Part shown: positions 32,083 to 49,000 of the stretch, in pieces
Position numbering within the stretch: position 1 is the first letter of the stretch
How the letters are laid out: every line of letters starts with the position of its first letter
Program-made: the position numbers and the translations under genes
Assembly: GCF_000269985.1 (NCBI RefSeq)
Contig: NC_016109.1
Coordinates: forward strand, 6,475,001-6,539,000
Direction: 5' to 3'
Length of the DNA stretch: 64,000 bases
Source: Kitasatospora setae KM-6054
GTDB lineage: Bacteria; Actinomycetota; Actinomycetes; Streptomycetales; Streptomycetaceae
The notes under the pieces: generated by a model
Told to the model about the DNA's origin: nothing
Databases searched by the model: none
Seen by the model: only the letters and a program-made list of their open reading frames with translations

Positions 32083-35000
32083 GGACGTCCTCCGGGGGTG
32101 AGAGTGTCGAGCAGCGCGGCGACGGCGCCGACGCCGGGATCGGTGAGCATGGTGCGGTGCCCGCCGGGCAGGTGGTGGACCTGGAGTCCGCCCACCGCCA
32201 GGTCCTGCCAGGCCGACAGGTAGTCGCGGTAGGGGACGCCGATGTCGGGCATCGGGGTGTCCTGCGGCCGGTCGGCGGTGTCCCGGCCGATGACCAGGTG
32301 GATCCGGCCGGGGTAGGGGCGCGCCCGGTAGCCGGCCAGGGCCTCCAGCAGCGAGTGCCACACCTCGATCGGGGCGTCCTGGGCCAGGTCGACCTCCTCG
32401 TCGACCAGGCCCGCGTCGCGCAGGACGGTCCGCAGCCGGGCGTCCGCCGCGGCGCGGGCCGCGGAGCCGGCGGGTGCGGCGCGCAGTTCGTCGCGCAGCA
32501 CCAGCGCGTGCCGCTGCCGCTCGGCGAAGCCGGCGAGCCGGCGGTGGGTGTCCGGGGTGGGCAGGTAGGGCTCGACCAGCACCAGCGGCGCCACCTCGGC
32601 CCCGGCGTCGAGGAGCTGGCCGGCCATCTCCAGGGCGATGTTGGCGCCCATCGACCAGCCGAGGACCGCGTGCGGTCCGCCGTCCCGGTCGGCCGTCAGT
32701 TCGCGGACGTAGTTGCCGGCGATCTCGCGGACCGTGAGCGGGTCGGTGCCGCCGGCCAGCCCCAGCGCCTGGTAGCCGTGCACCGGACGGGTGCCGCCCA
32801 GGGCCCGGGCGAGCGGGAGGTACCAGGTGACGCTGCCCCCGGTCGGGTGGACGCAGTTCAGCGGCCGCCCCGCCCCCGGCCGCAGCACCACCCGGGAGCG
32901 GGGGCCCGCCACCGGGTCCGCGCCGGCCCGGAGCCGGCCGAGGCCGGCGATGGTCGGCGATTCGACCAGGTCGCGGACGGTCAGGGCGAGCCCCCGGGCG
33001 CGCGCCTTGGCCACCACCCGGACCGTCGAGAGGGAACTGCCGCCCAGCGCGAAGAAGTCGTCCCGGACGCCGACCCGCTCCACGCCCAGGACCTCGGCCC
33101 ACACCTGCGCCATCGCCCGTTCGGCGGGGGTGCGCGGGGCGGCGTAGGCGGCCGCCGCTTCGGCGCGGTCGCTCCGCACCGGCGGCAGCGCCCGGCGGTT
33201 GACCTTGCGGTTGGCGGTGAGCGGTAGCGCGTCGAGGACCGCGTAGGCGCTCGGCACCATGTGGGCCGGCAGCCGGCGGCGCAGCGCCTGGCGCAGCTCC
33301 TCGGCCCGCGGGGCGCCGCCCGCCTCCTGCGGTACCACGTAGGCGACCAGCCGGGGGTCGCCGCCCCCGTCGGCGCGCACCATCGCCACGGCCGACCGGA
33401 CGCCGGGGTGGGCCAGCAGGGCGTCCTCGACCTCGCCGAGCTCGATCCGGAAGCCGCGGAGCTTGACCTGGCCGTCCTGGCGTCCGACGTAGTCGAGCGA
33501 GCCGTCGGCCGCGTGGCGGACGATGTCCCCGGTGCGGAACAGCCGGGCCCCGCCGCGGCCGCTGAAGGGGTCGGGGACGAAGCGCTGCGCGGTGGTCCCG
33601 GGGCGGCCCAGGTAGCCGCGGGCCAGGCTGAGGCCGCCGATGCAGAGCTCGCCGGGGGCGCCGACCGGTACCGGTTCCAGGTCCTCGTTCAGGACGTAGA
33701 CCTCGGTCTCGCGGATCGGGGTGCCGATGGAGGGCCGGCCGCCGCCCGGCAGGCACTCGGCCGCGGTCACCCACACGGAGGTCTCGGTCAGGCCGTAGCC
33801 GTTGAGGAAGCGCCGCCCGGGCGCCCAGGCGTCGACGGTCTCGGCGGGGCAGGCCTCGCCGGCCACCATCAGGGTGCGCAGGTCCGGCAGCCCCCGCGGG
33901 TCCATGACGCTCAGCGCGGTCGGGGGCAGCACCGCCGCGGTGATCCGCTGGGTGCGCAGGGTGCGGGTGAGGTCGGCGCCGGGCGCCAGGTCCTGGCGTG
34001 CGGCGCTGCACAGTTGCGCGCCGTTGGCCAGCGCCCAGGTCATCTCGAACACCGAGGCGTCGAAGCTGCTGGACGCGAACTGCAGCACCCGGTCGTCCGG
34101 GGACGGGGACAGCACGTCCTGCTGCGCCCGGACCAGGTTCAGCATCCCGCGGTGGGTGACCGCCACTCCCTTGGGCGTGCCGGTGGAGCCGGAGGTGTAG
34201 ATCACGTAGGCGGTGCTGTCCGGTCCCGCCCCGGACTCGGGGCAGCCGGCCGGGAGCTGCCCGGACTCCGGGTCCAGGTTCGGGTCCGGGTCCGCGGTGA
34301 GTGCGCCGACCATCAGGGTGTGCCGGACCCGAGGGGCGGCGTGGGCCAGCTCGGGCTGGGTCAGCAGCACCGTCATGGCCGAGTCCCCGACCATGAAGGC
34401 GAGCCGCTCCCCGGGGTACTCGGGGTCCAGGCACAGGTAGGCGGCACCGGACTTGAGCACCCCCAGGACCGCCCGGGCGAGGTCCGGGCCCCGTTCCAGG
34501 CAGATGCCGACCACGGTCTCGGTGTCGACGCCCAGCGCGCGCAGCCGCCGGGCGATCCGGTCGCCGGCCCGGTCGAGCTCGCCGTAGCCGGTGACGTCCG
34601 GGCCGTGGACCAGGGCGGGGGCCTGCGGGTGCCGCTCGGCGTGCTGCTGGACCAGTTCGTGGAACAGCCGCCGGTCGTCCTCCTCCTGGTACGGGTCCTG
34701 GTGCGCCTCCTGGTGCCGGCCGCGCGTGGTGGCGGCGTTCCAGCGGTACAGCACCAGGTCGCGCGCGGCGCCGGTGAGGGCGGGCCGGGTGACCGGGCCG
34801 TGCGGCTCGGCGGCCATCGCCCGCAGCAGGCCCCGGTAGGTGTCCGCGAGCTGTTCGCAGGCGGTGGCGTCCAGGTAGCGGGGGTCGGCGTCCAGGGTCA
34901 TGCCGCCCGGGTTGGCGTTCAGGCTGAGCGGGAAGTTGGTGCGGGCGACCTCCAGGGTGTCCTCCCACACGTCCTTCTCCAGCCGGTGGAAGTTCACGAA

Positions 35001-38000
35001 GTTGAAGACGGCCTCGACCGCCACGCCGCCCAGGGAGCGCTGCATCTCGGCGAGCGGGAACCTCCGGTGCGGCATCAGGGCGCGCTCGGCGGCGAAGGTC
35101 TCGCGCAGGTACTCGACCCAGCTGCGGGCGGTGGAGTGGAACCCGATCGGCACCGTGTTGAGGAACAGGCCGCGCATCAGGTCCGCGTGGGCGTGCTCGG
35201 GGCGGCCGTTGGTGACCATGCCGATGCTGTAGGGGTCGTCGCCGGCGAAGAGGCCCATCAGCCGGTAGAAGGCCGCGAGGAAGACCGTCCGCACCGGGAC
35301 CCCGGCCAGGGCGGCGACCTCGGCCAGCGGCCCGGCCAGTTCCCGGTAGGACCGCTCGGCCTCGTGCGGCGGCCGGTCGCCGACCGGGGCCGGCCCGGGG
35401 GCCGGGGCGAAGTGGACCGGTTCCAGGCCGACCAGCGCCTCGTGCCAGAAGTCGCGGGACGCGGTGGAGGCCAGTGCCTCGCGCTCCAGCGCCACGTAGT
35501 CCGCGAAGCGCACCGCGGGTCCGGCCGCGGCGGCGGGCTCCAGGCCGGCCGCCCGGCGGTGGTGCAGCTCCAGCAGGTCCGCGATGAACGAGGTCAGGCT
35601 CCAGCCGTCGAGCACCACGTGGCAGTCGGTGATGGTCAGCCGGAACTGCTCCTCGCCGAGCCGGTGCACGAACAGCCGTACCAGCGGGGCGGCGGACAGG
35701 TCGAAGGGCAGCGCGGCCTGTTCGCGCACGTGGGCGGCGGCCGCCTCGCGCTGCTCGGCCGCCGACAGGCCGCGCAGGTCGGCGAAGCCCACCGGCAGGG
35801 CGGCCCGCCGGTGCACCAGTTGCAGCGGCTCGGTGTCGCGCAGCAGGTCGAAGGAGGTGCGCAGGATGTCGTGGCGCTCGACCAGGACGTCCACGGCCTC
35901 CTGGAACGCGGCGAGGTCGAAGCCGGCGCTGTCGCGCAGCTTGAAGCTGGTCACGTTGTGGTAGGCGCCGCGCTCCGGATCGCTCATCAACTCGTGCAGC
36001 ATGCCCGCCTGGAGCATCGTCAGCGGATAGGCGTCCTCGACGTCCGGCGGCAGGGCGGCCGCCTCGGCACTGTCGATCATGGACAGGGCGGCCACCGGCG
36101 CCGTCCCGACGGACGCCGTCGAGTGGTCCGCCAGGTCCGCCAGGTCCGCCAGGACCTGGGCCCGGAAGATGTCCGGGATGCTCAGCGCCAGCCCGGCCTC
36201 GCGGGCCAGCCCGATCACCCGCAGGGCCAGGATGGAGTCGCCGCCCAGCCGGAAGAAGTTGTCGTCCACGCCGACCCGGTCGAGCCCGAGGACCTCGCCC
36301 CAGATCCCGGCCAGCGACTCCTCGGCGGGGGTGCGCGGCGCGGTGTACCGCGCGCTGAGGTCGGCCTCGCGGGCCTGGAGCAGGGCCAGGGCCTTGCGGT
36401 CGACCTTGCCGTTCACGGTCAGCGGCAGGGTCCGGTGCTCGGTGATCAGGGCCGGGACCATGTAGTCGGGCAGGCCGCGGCCGAGGTGGGCGCGCAGCGC
36501 GCGGGTGTCGACCGGGGAGCCGCCGACCGGGCAGCCGCCGGCAGGAGCAGTGGCGGCGCCGGTGGCGATGTGGCCGACCAGCCGTCGCACGCCGCCCGGC
36601 TCCTCGCGGACCACGACGGCGGCGTCGACCACGCCGGGGAAGCCGCGCAGCGCGGCCTCGATCTCGCCCAGTTCGATCCGGAAGCCGCGGATCTTGACCT
36701 GGGCGTCCACCCGGCCCAGGAACTCCAACTGCCCGTCGGGCAGCCGCCGGACCCGGTCGCCGGTCCGGTACAGCCGGCCGCCGGCCGGTCCGTAGGGGTC
36801 GGGCACGAAACGCTCGGCGGTCAGCGACGGGCGTCCGAGATAGCCCCGGGCCAGACCCGCCCCGGCGACGTACAGCTCGCCCGGGACACCGGTCGGCACC
36901 AGCCGCTGGTGCTGGTCGAGCACGTAGCCGCGCAGGTCCGCCAGCGGCACCCCGATCGGCGACAGGGTGTCGCCCTCGGCGTCCTCGCGGGTCAGGACCC
37001 GGTGGGTGACGTGCACGGTGGTCTCGGTGATCCCGTACATGTTCACCAGCCGCGGCAGGTGCGGCGAGGGGTCGGCGAACCAGTCGCCGAAGTCCCGCGC
37101 GCTCAGCGCGTCGCCGCCGAAGACGACGGTCCGCAGGGCGAGTTCCGCGAACGAGCGCCCGGACTGCGCGGCCTGCGCCCGCAGGCCCTGGAAGGCGGCG
37201 GGGGTCTGGCTCAGGACGGTGACGCGCTCGGCGGCCAGCAGGTCGAAGACGGCGTCCGGGTCCCGGACCACGTCCGTGGCGGCGATCACCACCCGCCCGC
37301 CCTTGGACAGCGCCCCCCACAGCTCCCAGACCGAGAAGTCGAAGGCGAAGGAGTGCAGCAGCGACCAGACGTCGTCCGGGCCGAAGTCGAACGACGCCTC
37401 GCAGGACGCGAACAGCCGGGCGGCGTTGTGGTGGGTGACCACGACGCCCTTGGGCCGGCCGGTGGAGCCGGAGGTGTAGATGACGTAGGCGGCGTTGCCG
37501 GGCCGCAGCGCGGGGCCCGGGGCGGTGTCCCGGCCGGGGGAGGGGCAGGCGGGGCCGTCGAGCGCGCCGGGCGCGTCCAGCACCAGCAGCTCGGCGCCCA
37601 GGCCCGCGACCTTGTCGCGGGTGGCGCTGTCGGTGAGCAGCAGGGTGGCGCCGGCGTCGTCGACCATGAACCCGAGGCGCTCGCCCGGGTGGGAGCCGTC
37701 CATCGGCAGGTAGGCCCCGCCGGCCTTCCAGATCCCCAGCACCGCGACCGCGAGCCACTCGTCGCGGCCCACGCAGACGCCGACCCGGGACTCGGGGCGC
37801 ACCCCGCGGCGGCGCAGGACCCGCGCCAACCGCTCGGCTCGGTCGTCGAGTTGCGCGTACGTGAGGCGCCGGTCCGCGCACACCACCGCGACCCGGTCGG
37901 GGCGGAGGCGGACCTGGTGGTGGAAGGCGTCCAGCAGTAGCGGCACCGTCGGGGCCGGCACCGGGTCGGGGTGGCCCGCCTGCGCCAGCAGCGACGCGCG

Positions 38001-39470
38001 CTCCTCCTCGGCCAGCGGCTCCAGGTCGGCGATCGCCGTCGCCGGGCGGGTGACGATCGCGTCGAGCACCCGGTGCACGTGGTCGGCCAGGGTCGCGACC
38101 GTCCCGGGGTCGAAGAGGTCGCGCCGGTAGACGAACGAGAGCGTCAGCCCGTCCGGCTGCTCGGTGGCGTGCAGGGACAGGTCGAACTTCGCGACGTCCG
38201 CGCCGACGGACACGCTCTCGCCGCGTGCGCCGCCCAGCGTGAAGCCGCCCCCGTCGGCGTACTCGTAGGCGAACAGCACCTGGAACAGCGGGTTGCGGCT
38301 GAGGTCGCGGTCCGGGCTGAGCACCTCGACCAGGCGTTCGAAGGGGACGTCCTGGTGGTCCATCGCGCCCAGCGCCGCGTCCCGCACCCGGCCCAGGTAC
38401 TCGGCGAGCGTCGGGTTCCCGGACAGGTCCCCCCGCATCACCAGGGTGTTGACGAAGAACCCGACCAGCGACTCGGTCTGCGGACGGTCGCGGTTGGCCG
38501 CGATCGTGCCCACCGCGATGTCCTCCTGCCCGGTGTGGAAGCCGAGGGCGATCTGGTAGGCGGCCAGCAGCGTCATGAACATCGTCGAGCTGCCGCGCTC
38601 GTTGAGCTGCCGCAGCGACTGCCGCAGCCCGGCGGGGAGGGCCAGCTTGAGGACCGCCCCCTCGTGGGAGCGTTCGACCGGGCGCGGCCGGTCGGTGGGC
38701 AGCTCCAGCGGAGCGAGGCCGGCCAACCGGGTCCGCCAGTAGTCCAGGTGGCTCTCCGCCCGGGCCCGGCCGCCCGCGCCGGACTCCCACGCCGCGTAGT
38801 CGCGGTAGGTGATCGGCAGCTCCGGCAGCGCGGCGGGCCGGCCTCCGGTGCGGGCGCCGTACAGGGCCGTCAGGTCGCGGCAGATGACGCCCAGGGACCA
38901 GGCGTCGGACACGATGTGGTGCATCGCCAGCACCAGGACGTGGTCCGCCGCCCCGACCCGCACCAGCGTCGCCCGGAACGGGGCCTCCGCCGCCAGGTCG
39001 AAGGGCCGGTTCGCGGCGGCTTCGGTGGCCGCGGTCACGGCCCGCTCCCGGGCGGCCGGCGCGACCCCGGACAGGTCCACCCACTCCGGCGCGAACCCGC
39101 CGGCCGGCAGCTCCTCCTGGAAGGCCACCCCGCCGCGGCTGGGGAAGCGGGTCCGCAGCTGCGGGTGCCGCCGGACCAGGTCGCCGAGGGCGAGCTCCAG
39201 CGCGGAGCGGTCGAGCTCCCCGGACAGCCGCCAGACGGCGGGCATCAGGTACTCGGTGCCGCCGGGCCGCAACTGGTCCAGGAAGTTGAGGCGCTGCTGC
39301 GCGCTGGACAGCGGCACCGCGGTGGCGCCCGGGGCGAGGCGCGGGATCTCCGGGGCGGCCTGGCCGGCGGCGGCCCGCACACCGCGCAGGCGCTGGTTCA
39401 GCAGGGCGCGCGCCGCGGGCGTGAGGGACTGGCGGAGACGGGGCTCGGCGGTTTCCGTGGTGATTGACAT
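32076..39470 (-). CDS. NRPS, two modules and thioesterase (C-A-T-C-A-T-TE)
   Basis: The 2464-residue synthetase adds residues 5 and 6 and releases the peptide. C5 (about 45-480) has HHIVSDAWS at 184, with Ala in place of the usual Gly of HHxxxDG. A5 (about 500-1010) has pocket residues D-F-W-S-V-G-M-V-H-K, the established threonine code. T5 carries LGGDS with Ser1079. C6 (about 1115-1560) has CHVVLDG at 1283, with Cys replacing the first His. A6 (about 1570-2070) has D-A-F-V-M-A-G-V-W-K, which I cannot assign; a hydrophobic residue is likely. T6 has GGSSL with Ser2146. The TE (about 2190-2464) has GWSMG with Ser2273 and a late GGH. It starts 21 bp after the second NRPS gene and overlaps the P450 gene. 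Confidence 0.95.
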   Translation of the reverse strand: MSITTETAEPRLRQSLTPAARALLNQRLRGVRAAAGQAAPEIPRLAPGATAVPLSSAQQRLNFLDQLRPGGTEYLMPAVWRLSGELDRSALELALGDLVRRHPQLRTRFPSRGGVAFQEELPAGGFAPEWVDLSGVAPAARERAVTAATEAAANRPFDLAAEAPFRATLVRVGAADHVLVLAMHHIVSDAWSLGVICRDLTALYGARTGGRPAALPELPITYRDYAAWESGAGGRARAESHLDYWRTRLAGLAPLELPTDRPRPVERSHEGAVLKLALPAGLRQSLRQLNERGSSTMFMTLLAAYQIALGFHTGQEDIAVGTIAANRDRPQTESLVGFFVNTLVMRGDLSGNPTLAEYLGRVRDAALGAMDHQDVPFERLVEVLSPDRDLSRNPLFQVLFAYEYADGGGFTLGGARGESVSVGADVAKFDLSLHATEQPDGLTLSFVYRRDLFDPGTVATLADHVHRVLDAIVTRPATAIADLEPLAEEERASLLAQAGHPDPVPAPTVPLLLDAFHHQVRLRPDRVAVVCADRRLTYAQLDDRAERLARVLRRRGVRPESRVGVCVGRDEWLAVAVLGIWKAGGAYLPMDGSHPGERLGFMVDDAGATLLLTDSATRDKVAGLGAELLVLDAPGALDGPACPSPGRDTAPGPALRPGNAAYVIYTSGSTGRPKGVVVTHHNAARLFASCEASFDFGPDDVWSLLHSFAFDFSVWELWGALSKGGRVVIAATDVVRDPDAVFDLLAAERVTVLSQTPAAFQGLRAQAAQSGRSFAELALRTVVFGGDALSARDFGDWFADPSPHLPRLVNMYGITETTVHVTHRVLTREDAEGDTLSPIGVPLADLRGYVLDQHQRLVPTGVPGELYVAGAGLARGYLGRPSLTAERFVPDPYGPAGGRLYRTGDRVRRLPDGQLEFLGRVDAQVKIRGFRIELGEIEAALRGFPGVVDAAVVVREEPGGVRRLVGHIATGAATAPAGGCPVGGSPVDTRALRAHLGRGLPDYMVPALITEHRTLPLTVNGKVDRKALALLQAREADLSARYTAPRTPAEESLAGIWGEVLGLDRVGVDDNFFRLGGDSILALRVIGLAREAGLALSIPDIFRAQVLADLADLADHSTASVGTAPVAALSMIDSAEAAALPPDVEDAYPLTMLQAGMLHELMSDPERGAYHNVTSFKLRDSAGFDLAAFQEAVDVLVERHDILRTSFDLLRDTEPLQLVHRRAALPVGFADLRGLSAAEQREAAAAHVREQAALPFDLSAAPLVRLFVHRLGEEQFRLTITDCHVVLDGWSLTSFIADLLELHHRRAAGLEPAAAAGPAVRFADYVALEREALASTASRDFWHEALVGLEPVHFAPAPGPAPVGDRPPHEAERSYRELAGPLAEVAALAGVPVRTVFLAAFYRLMGLFAGDDPYSIGMVTNGRPEHAHADLMRGLFLNTVPIGFHSTARSWVEYLRETFAAERALMPHRRFPLAEMQRSLGGVAVEAVFNFVNFHRLEKDVWEDTLEVARTNFPLSLNANPGGMTLDADPRYLDATACEQLADTYRGLLRAMAAEPHGPVTRPALTGAARDLVLYRWNAATTRGRHQEAHQDPYQEEDDRRLFHELVQQHAERHPQAPALVHGPDVTGYGELDRAGDRIARRLRALGVDTETVVGICLERGPDLARAVLGVLKSGAAYLCLDPEYPGERLAFMVGDSAMTVLLTQPELAHAAPRVRHTLMVGALTADPDPNLDPESGQLPAGCPESGAGPDSTAYVIYTSGSTGTPKGVAVTHRGMLNLVRAQQDVLSPSPDDRVLQFASSSFDASVFEMTWALANGAQLCSAARQDLAPGADLTRTLRTQRITAAVLPPTALSVMDPRGLPDLRTLMVAGEACPAETVDAWAPGRRFLNGYGLTETSVWVTAAECLPGGGRPSIGTPIRETEVYVLNEDLEPVPVGAPGELCIGGLSLARGYLGRPGTTAQRFVPDPFSGRGGARLFRTGDIVRHAADGSLDYVGRQDGQVKLRGFRIELGEVEDALLAHPGVRSAVAMVRADGGGDPRLVAYVVPQEAGGAPRAEELRQALRRRLPAHMVPSAYAVLDALPLTANRKVNRRALPPVRSDRAEAAAAYAAPRTPAERAMAQVWAEVLGVERVGVRDDFFALGGSSLSTVRVVAKARARGLALTVRDLVESPTIAGLGRLRAGADPVAGPRSRVVLRPGAGRPLNCVHPTGGSVTWYLPLARALGGTRPVHGYQALGLAGGTDPLTVREIAGNYVRELTADRDGGPHAVLGWSMGANIALEMAGQLLDAGAEVAPLVLVEPYLPTPDTHRRLAGFAERQRHALVLRDELRAAPAGSAARAAADARLRTVLRDAGLVDEEVDLAQDAPIEVWHSLLEALAGYRARPYPGRIHLVIGRDTADRPQDTPMPDIGVPYRDYLSAWQDLAVGGLQVHHLPGGHRTMLTDPGVGAVAALLDTLTPGGRPC

Positions 39471-39491
39471 GTCAGATCCTCGTTCGGCCGG

Positions 39492-46003
<6,512 letters not shown>

Positions 46004-46007
<4 letters not shown>

Positions 46008-49000
46008 GACGCATCCATTTCGGCGAGCATGTCTCGGAGTTCTTCCTCGGTCAGGTCGGACATCTGGGCGGTGACGAGGTCTTCGACCGCGGCGGCCAGA
46101 CCGGCGATCGTGGGAGCCCGGAAGAACTCCCGCAGCGGGAAGTCGACCTGGAACTCCTCCCGGATCCGGGAGATCAGCCGGGTGGCGAGGAGCGAGTGCC
46201 CGCCGCTCGCGAAGAAGTCGTCCCGGATGCCGGGGTCCCGCAGCCCGAGCAGACCGGCCCAGAGGTCGGCGAGGGTCCGTTCGACCTCGTTGGTCGGAGG
46301 TTCGTGCCCGGCGGCCGGGCCTTCGGGAGCGCGGTCCGGGTCGGGGAACCCCTGGCGGTCCAGCTTTCCGCCGGGTGTCCGCGGGACGGAGTCGATCAGC
46401 AGCAGGCGGGCGGGCACCATGTGGGCCGGCAGCTGGCGTCCGCACCAGGCGCGCAGCTCCGCCGGGGTCACCGAGCCGGGTGATCGGGGCAGGACGTATC
46501 CGATCAGGCGCTGCCCGCCGGCCGGGTCCGGCCGCGCCACCACCGCGGCGAAGTCGACGCCGGGGCAGCTGCCGAGCACCGATTCGATCTCCCCCGGTTC
46601 GATCCGGAAGCCCCGGATCTTGACCTGGTCGTCGAGGCGGCCGAGGCACTGCAGGTTGCCGTCGGCGAGCCAGCGGACCCGGTCACCGGTGCGGTACATC
46701 CGGGATCCCGGGGACCCCAGCGGGTCGGGGACGAAGCGGTCCGCGCTCTGGGCCGGGCGGCCCAGGTAGCCGCGGGCGACGATGCCGCCGCCGATGTGCA
46801 GCTCGCCCGTCACACCGACCGGCACCGGCCGGCCGTGCGGGTCGAGGACGTAGTGGCGCGCCCCGCCGATCGTGCGGCCCACCGTCGCGGCGTCGGCCGC
46901 TGCCGTGATCTCCGCGAGCGAGGACCAGACGGTCGCCTCGGTCGGCCCGTACAGGTTCCAGACCCGCAGGCCGCGTGCGAGCAGCCCCGCGGCCAGCTCG
47001 GCGGTGAGGGGCTCACCGCCGGACATCGCGTGGGTCAGCTTCCCCCAGTCGCCGCCCGCTTCGAGCAGCATGCGCCAGGACGTGGGCGTGGCCTGCAGGA
47101 CGGTGACACCGTGCTCCCGCACGCGGTCGGCGAGCTCCCGGGCGTCCAGGGACTGCTCCTTCGTCATCACGACGACGCGGCTGCCGAGGACGAGCGGCAG
47201 CAGCAGTTCGACGGTCGAGATGTCGAAGCAGATGCTGGTGAGCGCGGCGACGGTGTCGTTCCGACCCAACGGGGCGGACCGCTCCATGCCCGCGAAGAAC
47301 CGGATCAGGCTGCCGTGGTCGACGCCGACGCCCTTGGGCCGGCCGGTCGAGCCGGAGGTGTAGATCACGTAGGCGAGCGCGTTCCCGGCCGGCAGGTGCG
47401 GGTCGGTCCGGCGGGACGCCGTGCGGGGGAGGTCTTCGACCAGGACCGGCGCGGTGTGCAGCGAGGCGGCCAGGTCGGCCAGCCCGTGCTGGGTCACGAC
47501 GCAGCCGAGAGCCGCGTCCTGGGCCATCTGGGTGAGGCGGGCGTGCGGGTACTCGGGGTCGAGCGGGACGTACGCGCCGCCGGCCTTCCAGATGCCGAGC
47601 AGGGCGACGGGCAGCCACGGGCCGCGCTCCAGGCAGACGCCGACCCGGGACTCCGGGCCGACCCCGGCGGCGAGCAGCGCCTCGGCCAGCGCGTCGGAGC
47701 GGTCGGCCAGGTCCCGGTAGCTGAGCCGCTGTTCTCCGCAGACCACGGCCTCCGCGTCCGGATCGCGCGCCACCTGCGCCGCGAACGCCTCCAGCACCGA
47801 CCGCGGCCCGTCGCCGGCGCCGTCGAAGCCGGCCTTCCCGGGGAGGTCGTGCAGCACCGCGAGCTCGCCGGGGACGAAGAGGTCGAGCTCGCTGAGCGGC
47901 GAGTCGGGGCGGTCCAGCGCCGAGCCCAGCAGCCGGGGCAGTCGGGCGGCGATCAGCTCGACCGTCTCCCGGTCGAAGAGGTCGGTGGAGTACTGCAGGA
48001 CGCCGGACAGGCCGTCCGGTGCGCCGGTCGCCGAGAAGCGCTCGCCCAGCGAGAAGGTGAGGTCGAACATCGCGCCGCGCAGGTCCAGCGGCACCGGGTC
48101 GCGGTCCCGGTCCGGGGCGGCCGCGGTGGCCGGGGTGGCCGTGGTGTCGGTGTTGTCGAAGGCCAGCATGATCTGGAACAGCGGGTGGTGCGCCGGTGAG
48201 CGGTCCGGGTTGACGGCCTCGACGACCTCGTCGAACGGGAGGTCCTGGTGCGCGTAGGCGGCCAGGTCGGTCTCCCGCACCCGGTGCAGGAGCTCGGTGA
48301 AACTCGGGTCGCCCTGGGTGTCGGTGCGGAGCACGAGGGTGTTGACGAAGCAGCCGACCAGGTCGGCGAGGCCCTCCTCGGTGCGGCCGGCGACGGGCGA
48401 GCCGATCGGGATGTCGGTGCCGGCCCCGAGCCTGGTCAGCAGTGCGGCGACGACCGCGTGCAGCACCATGAACGTCGTGGCCCGGTGGGTGCGGGCGAAC
48501 TCCGCCGTCCGGGCGTGCAGGTGCGGGTCGATCGTCAGGGCGGCGCGGCCGCCGGAGTGGCCCGGCACGGGTGGCCGGGCGCGGTCGGTGGGCAGGTCGA
48601 CGGCGCCGGGCATCCCGTCCAGGGCGGCGCGCCAGTAGTCGGCCTGCTCGGCGCGCAGGCCGGCCGGGTCCGCGGGGTCGCCCAGGAGCTCCCGCTGCCA
48701 CAGCGTGTAGTCCGCGTACTGCACCGGAAGGGCGTCGAACCGCGGGACGAGCCCCTGGCTACGGGCCCGGTAGGCGGTGGTGAGGTCGCGCGCCAGGGGG
48801 GCCTTCGACCAGCCGTCGACCGCGATGTGGTGCGCGAGCAGCAGGACGGCCGTGGTGTCCGGTTCGTCGGACGGGAACATCCAGGCGTGCAGCGGCGGCT
48901 CGGCGGCCAGGTCGAACACGTGGGCCGACGCCTCGTCCAGCGCGGCGGCCAGGCCGCCGTCCGTCACCACCGAGAGCGCGGGGACGGTCGACCCGGGCAG

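Noticed and set aside
35581..36240. An epimerisation domain after the LGGDS carrier in the third NRPS
   Set aside because: The following domain has the condensation order and motifs (YPLTMLQAGML, CHVVLDG) and is directly followed by an A domain.
33261..37940. 1559-residue plus-strand frame opposite the third NRPS gene
   Set aside because: It is an antisense shadow caused by high GC at third positions; the minus strand carries all recognisable domains.
30856..39084. A single 2742-residue open frame spanning the P450 and the NRPS region
   Set aside because: Only its last 408 codons are real (the P450). The rest is an out-of-frame shadow of the third NRPS gene, dominated by Arg, Gly and Pro.
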